Shown: positions 1 to 9,389 of the stretch, in pieces
Position numbering within the stretch: the stretch's first letter is position 1
Layout: each line of letters starts with the position of its first letter
Assembly: GCA_934095825.1 (NCBI GenBank)
Contig: CAKOKQ010000009.1
Coordinates: forward strand, 12,459-76,458
DNA: 64,000 nucleotides
Direction: 5' to 3'
DNA from: an uncultured Bacilli bacterium
Lineage (GTDB): Bacteria; Bacillota_I; Bacilli_A; RF39; UBA660
The notes under the pieces: generated by a model
The model's database searches: none
What the model saw: the letters and a program-made list of their open reading frames with translations, nothing else
What the model was told of the DNA's origin: nothing
Made by a program: the position numbers and the translations under genes

Positions 1-5
1 ATATC

Positions 6-272
6 TTGGATACTAATAATTTTGATAATGAATTAGTTAAAGATTTTGTGAATCCAGACTATTATGAAAAATTCATTAAAGAAAGAGCAAAGAAAAATGA
101 CTTCTTTACTAATAGAGAAAGTTCAATTCTTTTTGGAGTACCTAGCAATTTAATTGAAGGAATTTTAGTTGGAAGAAAATATGAAAAAGATGAAAATATT
201 TTAAAAGAAATAAAGAAATTATTACCAGACTGTTATATATGCAATCTTGACGGAAATGTCATAATGGTCTAA
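6..272 (+). CDS. Small hypothetical protein, possibly cut by the window edge
   Basis: An 88-residue reading frame opens with TTG only five bases into the window, so the true start may lie upstream and the N-terminus is uncertain. The product is charged and soluble, with no signal peptide, membrane segment or motif I recognise. It ends 17 bases before the MBL-fold gene, whose ribosome binding site (GAAAGGAAA) follows its stop, so the two are probably co-transcribed. Function unknown. Confidence 0.6.
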   Translation: MDTNNFDNELVKDFVNPDYYEKFIKERAKKNDFFTNRESSILFGVPSNLIEGILVGRKYEKDENILKEIKKLLPDCYICNLDGNVIMV

Positions 273-289
273 AGAAAGGAAATACTTAA

Positions 290-1132
290 ATGAAAATAAC
301 TTTTTTGGGGACAGGAGCTATAGGGTATCCACTTGCTTTTTGTAATTGTAATAATTGTCAAAATGCAAGAAAATATGGTGGAAAAAGTTTAAGAAAAAGA
401 GCTTCAATTTTAATTAACGATGATTTATTAATTGACTTAGGACCTGATACTCAAAGTGCGATGATGATGTACAATAAAAACATGGGAAAAGTTAAGTATT
501 TATTGCAAACGCATATTCACACTGATCATTATGATCAAGGATTATTGTGTGCAAGAATACCGTATATGGCAATGAAAAATCATCTTAAATTAGAAATATT
601 TGCTCACCCAAAATGCTTAGAAATTATGAGCAACAGAGTTAGTCAGTATGAACACGCTGATTTAATTAGCAAAGAAGGACAAGAAAAATTAAATATAGAA
701 AGTAACAGTGTTAATTCTGGCGATAAGTTTACAATAGGTGATTATACAGTTAGAGCTATCGACTCTGCTCATGATATGAAGCACGGCTCTCTATTATATG
801 TTATCCAAGCAAAAAATAAAACTTTGTTTTATGCGACTGATACACCAGCTTTAACAGATTTAGCCTTAACACAATTAAAAGAATATAATATAGATTGTGT
901 TATTATGGATCATACTTTCGGCAATGTTAATTATTCCTTCTCTCATTTAAATACTAATCTTTTCTTAGACCAATTAAATAAAATGAAAAAGTTAAATATA
1001 ATAAATAATACAACTAAAATTTATGGAACACATATCTCACATGATGGTATGCCATATCATGAATTAGCAGAAAAAAATGCATTTAGTAGTGGCTACCACA
1101 TTGCATATGATGGGTTAGAGTTGGTTTTATAA
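290..1132 (+). CDS. MBL-fold metallo-hydrolase, PhnP-like
   Basis: A 280-residue cytoplasmic metallo-beta-lactamase-fold hydrolase. The metal-binding signature HIHTDH lies at residues 75-80, and a later Asp in FYATDTP and His in GTHISHDG supply further ligands. The N-terminal CNCNNC cluster (Cys18, Cys20, Cys23) resembles the structural zinc site of PhnP-type phosphodiesterases. By family it should hydrolyse a phosphodiester or cyclic phosphate; no phn genes are nearby, so the substrate is unknown. It heads a compact run with the Nudix gene, whose GTG start lies six bases after the stop. Confidence 0.88.
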   Translation: MKITFLGTGAIGYPLAFCNCNNCQNARKYGGKSLRKRASILINDDLLIDLGPDTQSAMMMYNKNMGKVKYLLQTHIHTDHYDQGLLCARIPYMAMKNHLKLEIFAHPKCLEIMSNRVSQYEHADLISKEGQEKLNIESNSVNSGDKFTIGDYTVRAIDSAHDMKHGSLLYVIQAKNKTLFYATDTPALTDLALTQLKEYNIDCVIMDHTFGNVNYSFSHLNTNLFLDQLNKMKKLNIINNTTKIYGTHISHDGMPYHELAEKNAFSSGYHIAYDGLELVL

Positions 1133-1137
1133 AGAAA

Positions 1138-1638
1138 GTGAATAATACTAATATGGAAATACTAGATTTATATGACAATAATTTTAATAAATTAAATAAA
1201 ACAATTGTTCGGAGGGTAGATGAAATACCAGAAAATACCAACATTATGCTTTCTTATGCCATTATTAAAAATGATAATAAGTTTTTACTAGAGCAAACGA
1301 CAATTAGAAATGACTATAAGTGGTGTTTTGCAGGTGGCCATTTGCAGCATAACGAAGCCGCACTTGTTGCCCTAAAAAGAGAATTGTTTGAAGAATTAGG
1401 ATTAATAAATATAAAAATATCCAAGCTAGATACGGTTAAATATCCTGAAAAAAATTTTATTTTCAATATTTATTTAATAACTGACAAAATAGATACTAGC
1501 AAGTTAAAACATCAATTAGAAGAGGTTAATACGATAAAATGGTTTACTAAAAAAGAATTATTAAAAATGGTCGATAATGATTTATTATTGCAACCTCATA
1601 AATTTATAGTAACCAATTACATTGTTAATGATTTCTAA
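1138..1638 (+). CDS. Nudix hydrolase
   Basis: A 166-residue Nudix pyrophosphohydrolase. The full Nudix box (G-x5-E-x7-RE-U-x-EE-x-G-U) is intact at residues 67-89, ending in RELFEELGL, so metal-dependent cleavage of a nucleoside diphosphate linked to X is expected. The specific substrate cannot be read from sequence. The start is either GTG at 1138, directly after an AAAGAAAG stretch, or ATG at 1153. It is tightly coupled to the upstream MBL gene and overlaps the next gene by 11 bases. Confidence 0.88.
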   Translation: MNNTNMEILDLYDNNFNKLNKTIVRRVDEIPENTNIMLSYAIIKNDNKFLLEQTTIRNDYKWCFAGGHLQHNEAALVALKRELFEELGLINIKISKLDTVKYPEKNFIFNIYLITDKIDTSKLKHQLEEVNTIKWFTKKELLKMVDNDLLLQPHKFIVTNYIVNDF

Positions 1639-2107
1639 AAAAATTATTGATTCAGATATCAATGAGCTAAAAGATTCTATAAATATCCAACAAGAAGAAA
1701 TAAAAGAAGAAGAAAAACAAGCAATTTTAGCTAAAGAAGAAAGTCTAAAAGGTACTACACAAGTAGCTCAACAAATCTATGATTTAGTAAATAAAATTAC
1801 AGCAAATATTGATTGTAATTTAAATGAAGAATTATCTAAATTAAAAGATTTATATACTAGATACCGTGTATCTATAGCCCAAGATGGTAAATATGTTAAT
1901 GAAGCTAGTTTCTTAACTCAAATAGCTCAAATTGAGTTCGATGTAAATAGAAAAATAGCTGAATATAATTATAAAAAACAAACTTTAACAGCTAACGATA
2001 GATACTTGAACAATTTAGCTGACATTTCTGCTGAATCTTATGAAGAAGACCTTAACATGCTCGCTAATCAAAATAATGATGAAAATAAACTACATTTATC
2101 GTTATAA
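1628..2107 (+). CDS. Coiled-coil hypothetical protein
   Basis: A 159-residue protein if the ATG at 1628 is used (a TTG lies two codons earlier). It is strongly helical and charged, with a Glu/Lys-rich coiled-coil-like N-terminal third (residues 5-45), and has no membrane segment or recognised domain. It overlaps the end of the Nudix gene by 11 bases, so it is probably translated by coupling as the last gene of this operon; a stem-loop follows at 2135. Function unknown. Confidence 0.7.
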   Translation: MISKKIIDSDINELKDSINIQQEEIKEEEKQAILAKEESLKGTTQVAQQIYDLVNKITANIDCNLNEELSKLKDLYTRYRVSIAQDGKYVNEASFLTQIAQIEFDVNRKIAEYNYKKQTLTANDRYLNNLADISAESYEEDLNMLANQNNDENKLHLSL

Positions 2108-2134
2108 TTATAATTTATCTTATAAAATGTGAAC

Positions 2135-2173
2135 AAAAAACTGAATAGAGTTACCAGACTTTATTCAGTTTTT
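2135..2173. terminator. Bidirectional rho-independent terminator
   Basis: The arms AAAAAACTGAATA and TATTCAGTTTTT are exact complements around a 14-base loop, with a T run on both strands. It separates the plus-strand operon ending at 2107 from the minus-strand GH25 gene ending at 2232 and could serve both. Confidence 0.85.
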
Positions 2174-2231
2174 CTGTGTAAAAAAAGTTTTAAAGTTTTC
2201 AATTAGTATATGAATTTAGAATATTAAATAA

Positions 2232-3401
2232 TCATTTGTATAAAACATCTAAATCCACAAAACCACTAATACCATCAACTAAACCTTTATCACTAAATTG
2301 CCATATTTTATAGTCTTTATCATAATTAGTCATACTAGTATAATGAGCAAGCCACACATTTTTATTTTCTGTATTCCAAACATTACTAAGATAAAACTTA
2401 CTACCATATAACATCGCATCGTAGCCCTTTTCTTTTAATAAAGTGCTAAAATTATTATACATATTATCTAAATCATAGAAACTAACATGATAATCTTGAA
2501 AATTATTCCAGTTTTCCCAGTCAAACGCAACTCCAAGTTCTAAATCAGCCCCATCTAAATTTTTAACTATAAACTTAGCCTGTTCTTCAATTTCTTCTAA
2601 AGTATTAGCATATGTGTAAAAATAAACGCCAACTTTTAATCCTTGTTCTTTGGCCTGTTGTAAATTTTCTTTAAAATATTTATCTAAGACCAATTCATTA
2701 TTAATCGTGTAACCAAATCCTAGTCTAATAATAGCAAATTCTACTCCTGCATTTTTAACTTTTTCCCAATCAATTTCCCCTTGAAAACTAGATACATCTA
2801 TTCCTAACATCGTTTCATCATTTTTATACTTAGCAGCAGCTTCCTTAAAATCTAAGCCCGTAGGTGTATTGTTGTTATTAGAAGTATTAAATTTCTCAAT
2901 TAAATGTAGCGTAAAATCTTTTTCTGATTCATTTCCACTTTCATCTCTTACGGTCATTTTTAACTTATAAGCTCCTGTTTTTTCTTTATCATATTCGCCA
3001 TTAATAATACAAGCAACATTGCGGTCATAATTATCACCGTAAAACGCACTATCACATAAATCAAAATCACTATTTATTTCTTTATAAACATTGTTACTCA
3101 TACTAAGAAACGGTGCTACATCATCATAGACCCAAAAATTTACTTTAACATTACTTTTGTGCTTTTTATAGTCCTGATAATTTATACTAATACTATTATC
3201 TCCAATTTTATCCAAAAATATTTCTTTATCATCACTAATAAATCCATCATTAACTTTTATCAAATCACTTAATTTAATTTTATTATAAACTTTAAAACTT
3301 AAATTATCCTTTATCTCCACAGTAGCTTCCATTTTACCGCAACCACTACACAAAAATAACATCAGAAAATAAATTATTACTAATTGCCAACTTTTTTTCA
3401 T
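2232..3401 (-). CDS. GH25 lysozyme-like lipoprotein
   Basis: A 389-residue predicted lipoprotein muramidase. The N-terminus has a hydrophobic segment ending in CSGC (lipidation at Cys21). Residues about 30-170 look like beta-rich, Ig-like domains. The C-terminal ~190 residues are a glycoside hydrolase family 25 domain starting LGIDVSSFQG, with catalytic-type acidic residues in GIDVS and in FDWENW. It should cleave N-acetylmuramyl beta-1,4 linkages at the outer membrane face. It has a GAGG ribosome binding site and stands alone. The stop is TGA directly after the domain end, which argues for the standard genetic code. Confidence 0.92.
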   Translation of the reverse strand: MKKSWQLVIIYFLMLFLCSGCGKMEATVEIKDNLSFKVYNKIKLSDLIKVNDGFISDDKEIFLDKIGDNSISINYQDYKKHKSNVKVNFWVYDDVAPFLSMSNNVYKEINSDFDLCDSAFYGDNYDRNVACIINGEYDKEKTGAYKLKMTVRDESGNESEKDFTLHLIEKFNTSNNNNTPTGLDFKEAAAKYKNDETMLGIDVSSFQGEIDWEKVKNAGVEFAIIRLGFGYTINNELVLDKYFKENLQQAKEQGLKVGVYFYTYANTLEEIEEQAKFIVKNLDGADLELGVAFDWENWNNFQDYHVSFYDLDNMYNNFSTLLKEKGYDAMLYGSKFYLSNVWNTENKNVWLAHYTSMTNYDKDYKIWQFSDKGLVDGISGFVDLDVLYK

Positions 3402-3638
3402 TACAACCTCATACTTTCTCTACACTATTTATAGCACACATATCCTAAAATACAAAGAGAAAATATTAAAAAACTAATTAGCCTAAAAAAATCTTGCATG
3501 TCTTAAAATTATGAGGTAATATCTATATACATAAAAAATAATAAGTCATAGGAATTATTTCCTTATTATATATGGTCATATAGATACAGAATAAACTTTT
3601 TTAACTAAACACTTAATAGTTAATCTTTATAAATTGTT

Positions 3639-3667
3639 TTGCATTATGAAAACTCATGTGTTATGAT
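3639..3667 (+). promoter_or_regulatory. Sigma-A-type promoter for the 3697 gene
   Basis: TTGCAT (3639-3644), a 17-base spacer and TATGAT (3662-3667) sit about 30 bases before the ATG at 3697. The rest of the 295-base gap 3402-3696 holds no gene that I can see. Confidence 0.7.
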
Positions 3668-3696
3668 ATAGGTATAAGAATATAAAGAGGTTATAT

Positions 3697-4584
3697 ATGC
3701 AAAAAACTAATAATCCTTATAATAAATCCCTATTAAATGTTGGTATCTTAACGATAGTCCTAGGAATTACTCTTGGTGTAGTAACAATCATTATCAATTT
3801 ACACAAATATGTTAACAATATAAATAAGTATTCTGATGAGAACAAATATATTTTAGAAGTTGAGATTGCTGAAAATGATAATAATTATACACAATATGTC
3901 GATGAGCAAAAATCTCTTAATACTGATAAGCAAAACTATCAAAAAGAGTTAGCAGAAATTTCTAAAAACTCTAGTGATTCAGAGAAAAAAGCGGAATTAG
4001 AAAGTAAAATAGCTGATATAAATGTTCGTATAGAAGAACTAGAACAGTTAAAATATTCCTCGCTAACTGAAAAAAATAAACTTCGTAAAGAATATAATGA
4101 AGTAATAAAAACTTTAGATGAAAAAACTAAACCTAAGGCTTTGATTAAATGTTATTTAGTTGGATTTGCTATAATTTTAGTTACAATTAACTGCGGAGCG
4201 TATTTTATTCATTTAGCCTTCCGTCCCGATGCTGATGATGTAATTTTAAATCAACAAATGAAAATAAATAAAGAATATGCAGAAAAATTATTAACTCTTC
4301 AAAATATGAATAATAAAGAAGCAAAGAGTTCTGATACTTCTAAAGACATTGTAGAAATGCCTAGGAAAAAAGATAGCCAAGTTAGTGATAATTCTAAAAT
4401 AGATAATTCAAAAAATAATCTTAATAACAAAAATACAAATAAAAAAACAACTGCAAATAAAAAGAACTATCATAACAATAGTAAAAACTATAATAATGGT
4501 AATAGCAACAGAAAAAATAACACTTCCAAAACAAATAATTTAAATAAATCAAACAACTCGGTAAAAAGTAATACTGCTAAGTAA
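3697..4584 (+). CDS. Two-TM coiled-coil membrane protein with Asn/Lys-rich tail
   Basis: A 295-residue membrane protein. TM1 is at about residues 14-34 and TM2 at about 150-170. Between them lies a ~100-residue Glu/Lys-rich coiled coil, probably outside the cell. After TM2 the chain ends in a low-complexity tail of about 90 residues rich in Asn, Lys and Ser. I recognise no family. It is monocistronic, with a good promoter and its own terminator. A structural or envelope-tethering role is possible but unproven. Confidence 0.8.
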   Translation: MQKTNNPYNKSLLNVGILTIVLGITLGVVTIIINLHKYVNNINKYSDENKYILEVEIAENDNNYTQYVDEQKSLNTDKQNYQKELAEISKNSSDSEKKAELESKIADINVRIEELEQLKYSSLTEKNKLRKEYNEVIKTLDEKTKPKALIKCYLVGFAIILVTINCGAYFIHLAFRPDADDVILNQQMKINKEYAEKLLTLQNMNNKEAKSSDTSKDIVEMPRKKDSQVSDNSKIDNSKNNLNNKNTNKKTTANKKNYHNNSKNYNNGNSNRKNNTSKTNNLNKSNNSVKSNTAK

Positions 4585-4604
4585 ATTTGCTTAGCAGTAT
4601 TTTT
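4570..4604 (+). terminator. Rho-independent terminator
   Basis: A 12-base perfect stem (AATACTGCTAAG and CTTAGCAGTATT) is followed by TTTT. It overlaps the last codons of the 3697 gene. Confidence 0.85.
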
Positions 4605-4654
4605 AAGTCATTTAATCATTTAACATAAAATATTAAGAAATAATTACCTGATAT

Positions 4655-5227
4655 TTACATTTTATAATTAACATTCTTATTAGTTAGTAACTCTTTAACC
4701 ATGCCTTTTATAAATTCTCCGATATCATCTAGTGAACACTTTAAATCCCCCATGAAATAGCGCACAAATAAGTTAACGCAACCATAAGTAAAGAAAGTAA
4801 CTATTAAATCATTATAATTAGTCTTAGCAAACATATTAAAATCCATTAGTCTTCTATTAATCATATTACTTAATTTCTCAATAAATAATAAAGGTTCTCT
4901 ACTTCTAAGAAGGGTTCTATACATTTCTTCATTATCTTTTAAATTCTTAATAACTCTATCAATATACTTATCTAAATCATTTATACTTCTAATATCTTTA
5001 TCATAAATAGATATAAGCTCTAAAGTTTCATCTTGTAAATCTTTAGCTACATCATAGATAGAATCATAATGGGTATAAAAAGTTGAACGGGTAATATCGG
5101 CTAGTTTAACTAACTCCGTAACGGTCATATTAGACAACTCATTTTTTTCTTTTAATAACTCGGCAAATGCTTCTCTAATTCTTTGTCTCGTTTTTATCGA
5201 AGACCTATTTTTATTCTTGACTTTCAT
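4655..5227 (-). CDS. TetR-family transcriptional regulator
   Basis: A 190-residue regulator. The N-terminal helix-turn-helix (about residues 12-60) has the TetR pattern, with RSTFYTHYDS as the recognition-helix region; the C-terminal two thirds is a helical ligand-binding region. It is divergent from the MMPL exporter gene, a common arrangement in which the TetR protein represses both genes and is released by a substrate of the exporter. The intergenic region holds an inverted repeat that overlaps its own promoter. Confidence 0.9.
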   Translation of the reverse strand: MKVKNKNRSSIKTRQRIREAFAELLKEKNELSNMTVTELVKLADITRSTFYTHYDSIYDVAKDLQDETLELISIYDKDIRSINDLDKYIDRVIKNLKDNEEMYRTLLRSREPLLFIEKLSNMINRRLMDFNMFAKTNYNDLIVTFFTYGCVNLFVRYFMGDLKCSLDDIGEFIKGMVKELLTNKNVNYKM

Positions 5228-5245
5228 TTAAACCACCTTTAAACT

Positions 5246-5282
5246 AGATAAATTATAGCAAAAAGGAAAACAAATTGCAAAC
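5246..5282 (-). promoter_or_regulatory. tetR promoter overlapping one arm of an operator-like repeat
   Basis: On the minus strand TTGCAA, a 17-base spacer and TATAAT precede the tetR start. The -35 box lies inside the repeat arm AACAAATTGCAAAC (5269-5282), the partner of an inverted arm at 5336-5353, so a bound repressor would cover the promoter. Confidence 0.6.
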
Positions 5283-5284
5283 AC

Positions 5285-5353
5285 TTGTCAAAATTTAGAC
5301 ACTATCTATAAATATGTACTTTATAAATTATAATAGTTTGCATATAATTTGTT
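5285..5353 (+). promoter_or_regulatory. MMPL promoter region and second operator arm
   Basis: Candidate promoter TTGTCA (5285-5290), 16 bases, TATAAA (5307-5312); further -10-like TATAAT boxes occur at 5329 and 5343. The arm GTTTGCATATAATTTGTT (5336-5353) is the inverted partner of 5269-5282, with a 4-base insertion. Confidence 0.5.
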
Positions 5354-5393
5354 GTGCGTCCCAGAAAAATGGGGTTTAAAGGGAGGAAAAAAT

Positions 5394-8300
5394 ATGCGAA
5401 AAGTTACTGATTTCATTATTGAAAAAAGAAATTATGTATTAACTATTTTTATAATTCTATCAGTAGTTTCTTTATATCTTTCAACTAAAGTGCATATTAA
5501 CTATGATTTAACGGAGTATCTACCAAGTACATCGGAAACTAGAATTGGTATGGATATTATGAACGAGGAGTTTCCCAAATTAGATACTAGTGCGTTAAAT
5601 GTTATGTTTAAAGACTTAAATGGGGAAGATAAAGATAAAATTAAAGAAGAATTAGAAAATATAGAAGGGGTATCTTCGGTTTCATATGATGATTCTGATA
5701 AATATAATAAAGATGAATATACCCTTTATGAAATTACAGTCGATGGTGCAGACGACTCAAAAAATGCTGCCAATGTCTATAATAGTGTAAAAAACAATTA
5801 CAAAGACTATGAAGTTTATACCTCAGGAGCGGTTGCTACTCGTAATGCCCCTGTCCTTAATATTGCGGTAATTGCCCTTGCTATTTTTTGTGCTATGGTT
5901 ATCTTAATTATTATGTGTGATAGTTATGTTGAACCATTCTTATTTCTATTTGTTATTGGTCTTGCTGTTTTCTTAAATAAGGGTACTAATATCATTTTTA
6001 GTAGTGTATCTAATATTACTACTTCTATTTGTGCAATCTTACAAATGGCTTTATCCATGGATTACTCTATCATGTTGATGAATAGATATACCCAAGAAAA
6101 AGAGCATACTAAAAACAAAGAAGATGCTATGAAAAATGCTTTATATCATTCTTTCGGTTCTATTTCTAGTAGTTCAATTACTACTATTGTCGGATTACTT
6201 GCTTTAGTTTTCATGAGCTTTACTATCGGTCGTGATTTAGGAATTGTTCTGGCTAAAGGAGTAATATTCAGTTTAATAAGTATTTTCTTAGCCCTACCTG
6301 CCTTAATATTAATGTTTGATGATTTAATTGAGAAAACAAAGAAGAAACATTTTTCTATGAAATTAGATTGGTTAGGAAACTTTAGTTTTTGCATTCGTCA
6401 TATTGCTATTTTCTTGTTTATTGTTATCTTTGCCTTAAGTTACTTCTTAAAGGGTAATTTACAATATGAATTTACTTCTAACGAACAAGATGATATTGCT
6501 AAAGTTTTCAAAGAAAATAACCAAATTGCCCTTATTTATCCAAGTAGTGAGGAAGATTATGTTGGGGCTTATTGCCGTTCTTTAGAAGGAACTCCAAAAG
6601 TTGACCAAATTTTATGTTATGGTAATACCATTAATGAACCATTAAAATATGATGAACTAAAAGATAAATTTAGTGATTTAGGTCAAGATGTTGATATTGA
6701 TGACTATGTTCTTAAATTAATTTATTTTAATTATTACAACAAACAAGAAACAACGATGACTTTTAATGACTTAGTTACCTTTATTGAAAACAAAGTTTAT
6801 CCTAATGTTCAACTTTCCAAAGAGATAACTCCTGAAATAAGAGAAAACATTAATAAACTAAAAAACTTTACGAGTGTCGGGGCTTTAAATAAAAAGAGAA
6901 CTGCTAGCGAAATTGCTAGTATCTTAGGAGTATCTAAAGACCAAGTCGACCAATTATTTATCCTATATAATGCAACTAACCCAAGTACTAAAATTACTTT
7001 ACCTGAACTTGCTAACTTCATAAATAATTATGTCTTAAAAAATGATACTTATAAATCTTATATTTCAAATGACCAAAAGGCTTTATTAAAACAAGCTAAA
7101 TCATTCTTGAGTAAGACTAATATTACTACTAAGAAGAATTCTAGCGATATTGCTAATATGTTTGAACTATCAAAAGAAGATGTTGATAAGTTATTTATGT
7201 ATTATGAATCATTACAACCTATAACTGAAAAATTAACTATCAATGAATTCGTTAACTTTACCTTAGATAAAGTTTATACTAATCCCGAATATAAAGGTCT
7301 ATTTACAGATGATACCCTTGCTTCTTTAAAATTACTAAAAGTTTTAAGTAACAAAGATATTATTAATACCAAGATGGACGCCGAAGGGTTAGCTAAAATC
7401 TTTGACTTATCTAAAGATGATATTGATTCTATCTTAGATTTAAAAAATGTTACTATTAATGGTTATACTCCTGCTCAAATTAAAGAATTAATTACTAAAT
7501 ATAAAGAATTAATTGAAGAAAAAACCGGTATCGATGTTGATGAGATTTTAGCAAAATTAGAAGATTATATCCAAAATCATGAAATAACAGAAGAAGAACT
7601 AATGACTATTAAAGAAATTGCTACTGCCTTAGGAATTCCAGAAGAAAAAATTGATGAAATAATTACTATAATCAAAAATAAAGAGATTTATGTTACTCCT
7701 TATGAATTTGTTAATTTAATTCTAGAAAATAAAGATAATGTTATTCTAAGTAAAATCTTAGATGAAAAGACTATTCAAACTTTAACCTTAGCTAAGAATA
7801 TTATGGAATCTACTAATAATGATACAACATTTAGTTATACTGAACTTTCTAAGTTAATTGGTGTTGATGAGTCCATGCTTAAACAAATTTATACGCTATA
7901 TCATGTTATGAACACTAATACTACTGTTACACCAATGGAATTTGCTAAGTTCTTACTAAATCATCAAAATGATGAAATGTTACAAGGCTCTCTTGATAAA
8001 GACTCTCTAACTAAACTGAATCTTGTAAATACTGTAATGAACTCAGTTTATAATGATACTAAATATAACTATAGTGATATGGCTAATTTAATTAGTGCTT
8101 CTAAAGATGATTTAAAATTATTATATTCATTATATGAAGTGAAAAATGGTAAAAAAATTACTCTATCATTAGATGCTTTTGTAAATTATTTACTAGATAA
8201 TGTTGTCAATGATAATAAATATGCTTCTATGTTTACTGATGATATGAAAACTCAGTTAAATACCGTTCGCGCTATTATGGGAGCTACTAAGAAAAATACA

Positions 8301-9224
8301 AAATTCAATCTAACCGAAATGTTAGCGCTTATTAATCCTCTAACTGATAATATTGATAAGAATACTATAGATTTATTATTCATCTATTATGGTAGTGTTA
8401 ATGATTATAATGAAGATTGGACTTTAACAGTAGAAGAGTTTGTTCGTTATATTAACGATGATATTTTAACTGATACTCGTTTCGATGATTTTATTGATAA
8501 TGAAATGCGTACTAAAGTAAGTGATGCTAAAGCAACTATTAGCGATGCTAAAGAATTATTAGTAGGAAAAGATTATAACCGTGCTATCTTTAATACTACT
8601 TTAGATGCTGAAGGTGATGAAACTTATAGCTTCATTCGTGCTGTTAAAGACCATATGAATGGTAAAAATGCTTATGTTATTGGCGACTCACCAATGGCTT
8701 TAGAAATGAGTGAATCATTTGATGGTGAAATGAACTTAATAACAGTTCTAACTATGATTTTCATTTTCGTAGTTGTAGCCTTCACCTTTAAATCAATTTT
8801 AATTCCAATTATTTTAGTATTATTAATTCAATGTGCAGTCTATATTACCATGGATACATTAACCTTTGCGGGTGGTTCTGTCTACTTCATTGCCTTACTA
8901 ATTGTTCAAAGTATCTTAATGGGCGCTACTATCGACTATGCTATCCTTTATACATCATATTATTTAGAATCAAGAAGAACTATGGATATAAAAGAGGCTT
9001 TAATTAACTCTTATAACAAATCAATTCATACGATTTTAACTAGTGCTTCTATTTTAATAATTGTTACTTTAATAGTAGGTCAATTTGCATCCCATATTGC
9101 AGCCATGATATGTAAGACTATTTCAATTGGTACTTTCTGTTCAATGTTATTAATGCTTATTATTCTACCAAGTATGCTTGCATGTGCTGATAAGTTAATA
9201 ATTAAAAAAAAGAAAACTAATTAA
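5394..9224 (+). CDS. MMPL/RND-type exporter with a large tandem-repeat insert
   Basis: A 1276-residue membrane transporter of the RND/MMPL superfamily, starting at ATG 5394 behind GGGAGG (the frame is open further upstream but without a site). The first half has TM1 at about residues 14-31, an extracytoplasmic loop and a TM bundle at about 158-330 containing the SMDYSIML signature. The second bundle is at about 1115-1265, with a matching TIDYAILY. Where most MMPL proteins have a modest second loop, this one carries about 600 residues (roughly 450-1060) made of seven to eight degenerate ~78-residue helical repeats. Partner TetR is divergent. The substrate is unknown; lipids, peptides or drugs are family possibilities. 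Confidence 0.9.
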   Translation: MRKVTDFIIEKRNYVLTIFIILSVVSLYLSTKVHINYDLTEYLPSTSETRIGMDIMNEEFPKLDTSALNVMFKDLNGEDKDKIKEELENIEGVSSVSYDDSDKYNKDEYTLYEITVDGADDSKNAANVYNSVKNNYKDYEVYTSGAVATRNAPVLNIAVIALAIFCAMVILIIMCDSYVEPFLFLFVIGLAVFLNKGTNIIFSSVSNITTSICAILQMALSMDYSIMLMNRYTQEKEHTKNKEDAMKNALYHSFGSISSSSITTIVGLLALVFMSFTIGRDLGIVLAKGVIFSLISIFLALPALILMFDDLIEKTKKKHFSMKLDWLGNFSFCIRHIAIFLFIVIFALSYFLKGNLQYEFTSNEQDDIAKVFKENNQIALIYPSSEEDYVGAYCRSLEGTPKVDQILCYGNTINEPLKYDELKDKFSDLGQDVDIDDYVLKLIYFNYYNKQETTMTFNDLVTFIENKVYPNVQLSKEITPEIRENINKLKNFTSVGALNKKRTASEIASILGVSKDQVDQLFILYNATNPSTKITLPELANFINNYVLKNDTYKSYISNDQKALLKQAKSFLSKTNITTKKNSSDIANMFELSKEDVDKLFMYYESLQPITEKLTINEFVNFTLDKVYTNPEYKGLFTDDTLASLKLLKVLSNKDIINTKMDAEGLAKIFDLSKDDIDSILDLKNVTINGYTPAQIKELITKYKELIEEKTGIDVDEILAKLEDYIQNHEITEEELMTIKEIATALGIPEEKIDEIITIIKNKEIYVTPYEFVNLILENKDNVILSKILDEKTIQTLTLAKNIMESTNNDTTFSYTELSKLIGVDESMLKQIYTLYHVMNTNTTVTPMEFAKFLLNHQNDEMLQGSLDKDSLTKLNLVNTVMNSVYNDTKYNYSDMANLISASKDDLKLLYSLYEVKNGKKITLSLDAFVNYLLDNVVNDNKYASMFTDDMKTQLNTVRAIMGATKKNTKFNLTEMLALINPLTDNIDKNTIDLLFIYYGSVNDYNEDWTLTVEEFVRYINDDILTDTRFDDFIDNEMRTKVSDAKATISDAKELLVGKDYNRAIFNTTLDAEGDETYSFIRAVKDHMNGKNAYVIGDSPMALEMSESFDGEMNLITVLTMIFIFVVVAFTFKSILIPIILVLLIQCAVYITMDTLTFAGGSVYFIALLIVQSILMGATIDYAILYTSYYLESRRTMDIKEALINSYNKSIHTILTSASILIIVTLIVGQFASHIAAMICKTISIGTFCSMLLMLIILPSMLACADKLIIKKKKTN
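6750..8575 (+). repeat. Protein-level tandem repeats inside the MMPL gene
   Basis: Seven full and one partial repeat of about 78 residues, each with a T-x-x-EFVNF-like element, a ~25-residue helix, a K-N-T stretch and an LSKDDVDKLF-YY-like element (for example near 7195, 7425, 8110 and 8370). The fourth unit is the most diverged. DNA identity between units is low, so this is an old duplication. Confidence 0.75.
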
Positions 9225-9258
9225 TTTTTAAAATTATAATTGATATCTAAAAATGGAT

Positions 9259-9295
9259 AAAAGTTCTAAAAAATTTCAACTTTAGGACTTTTTCT
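9259..9295 (+). terminator. Rho-independent terminator after the MMPL gene
   Basis: AAAAGTTCTAAA pairs with TTTAGGACTTTT (one G-T pair) around a short loop and is followed by TTTCTTTTT. Confidence 0.75.
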
Positions 9296-9389
9296 TTTTG
9301 ACAAATTGATGTATAATCGAAAGTCCTTGGCAAAGTTTTAATAAATAAAATAAAAAATATAGTATAATTAAATAAGAATTGGTGATTAC

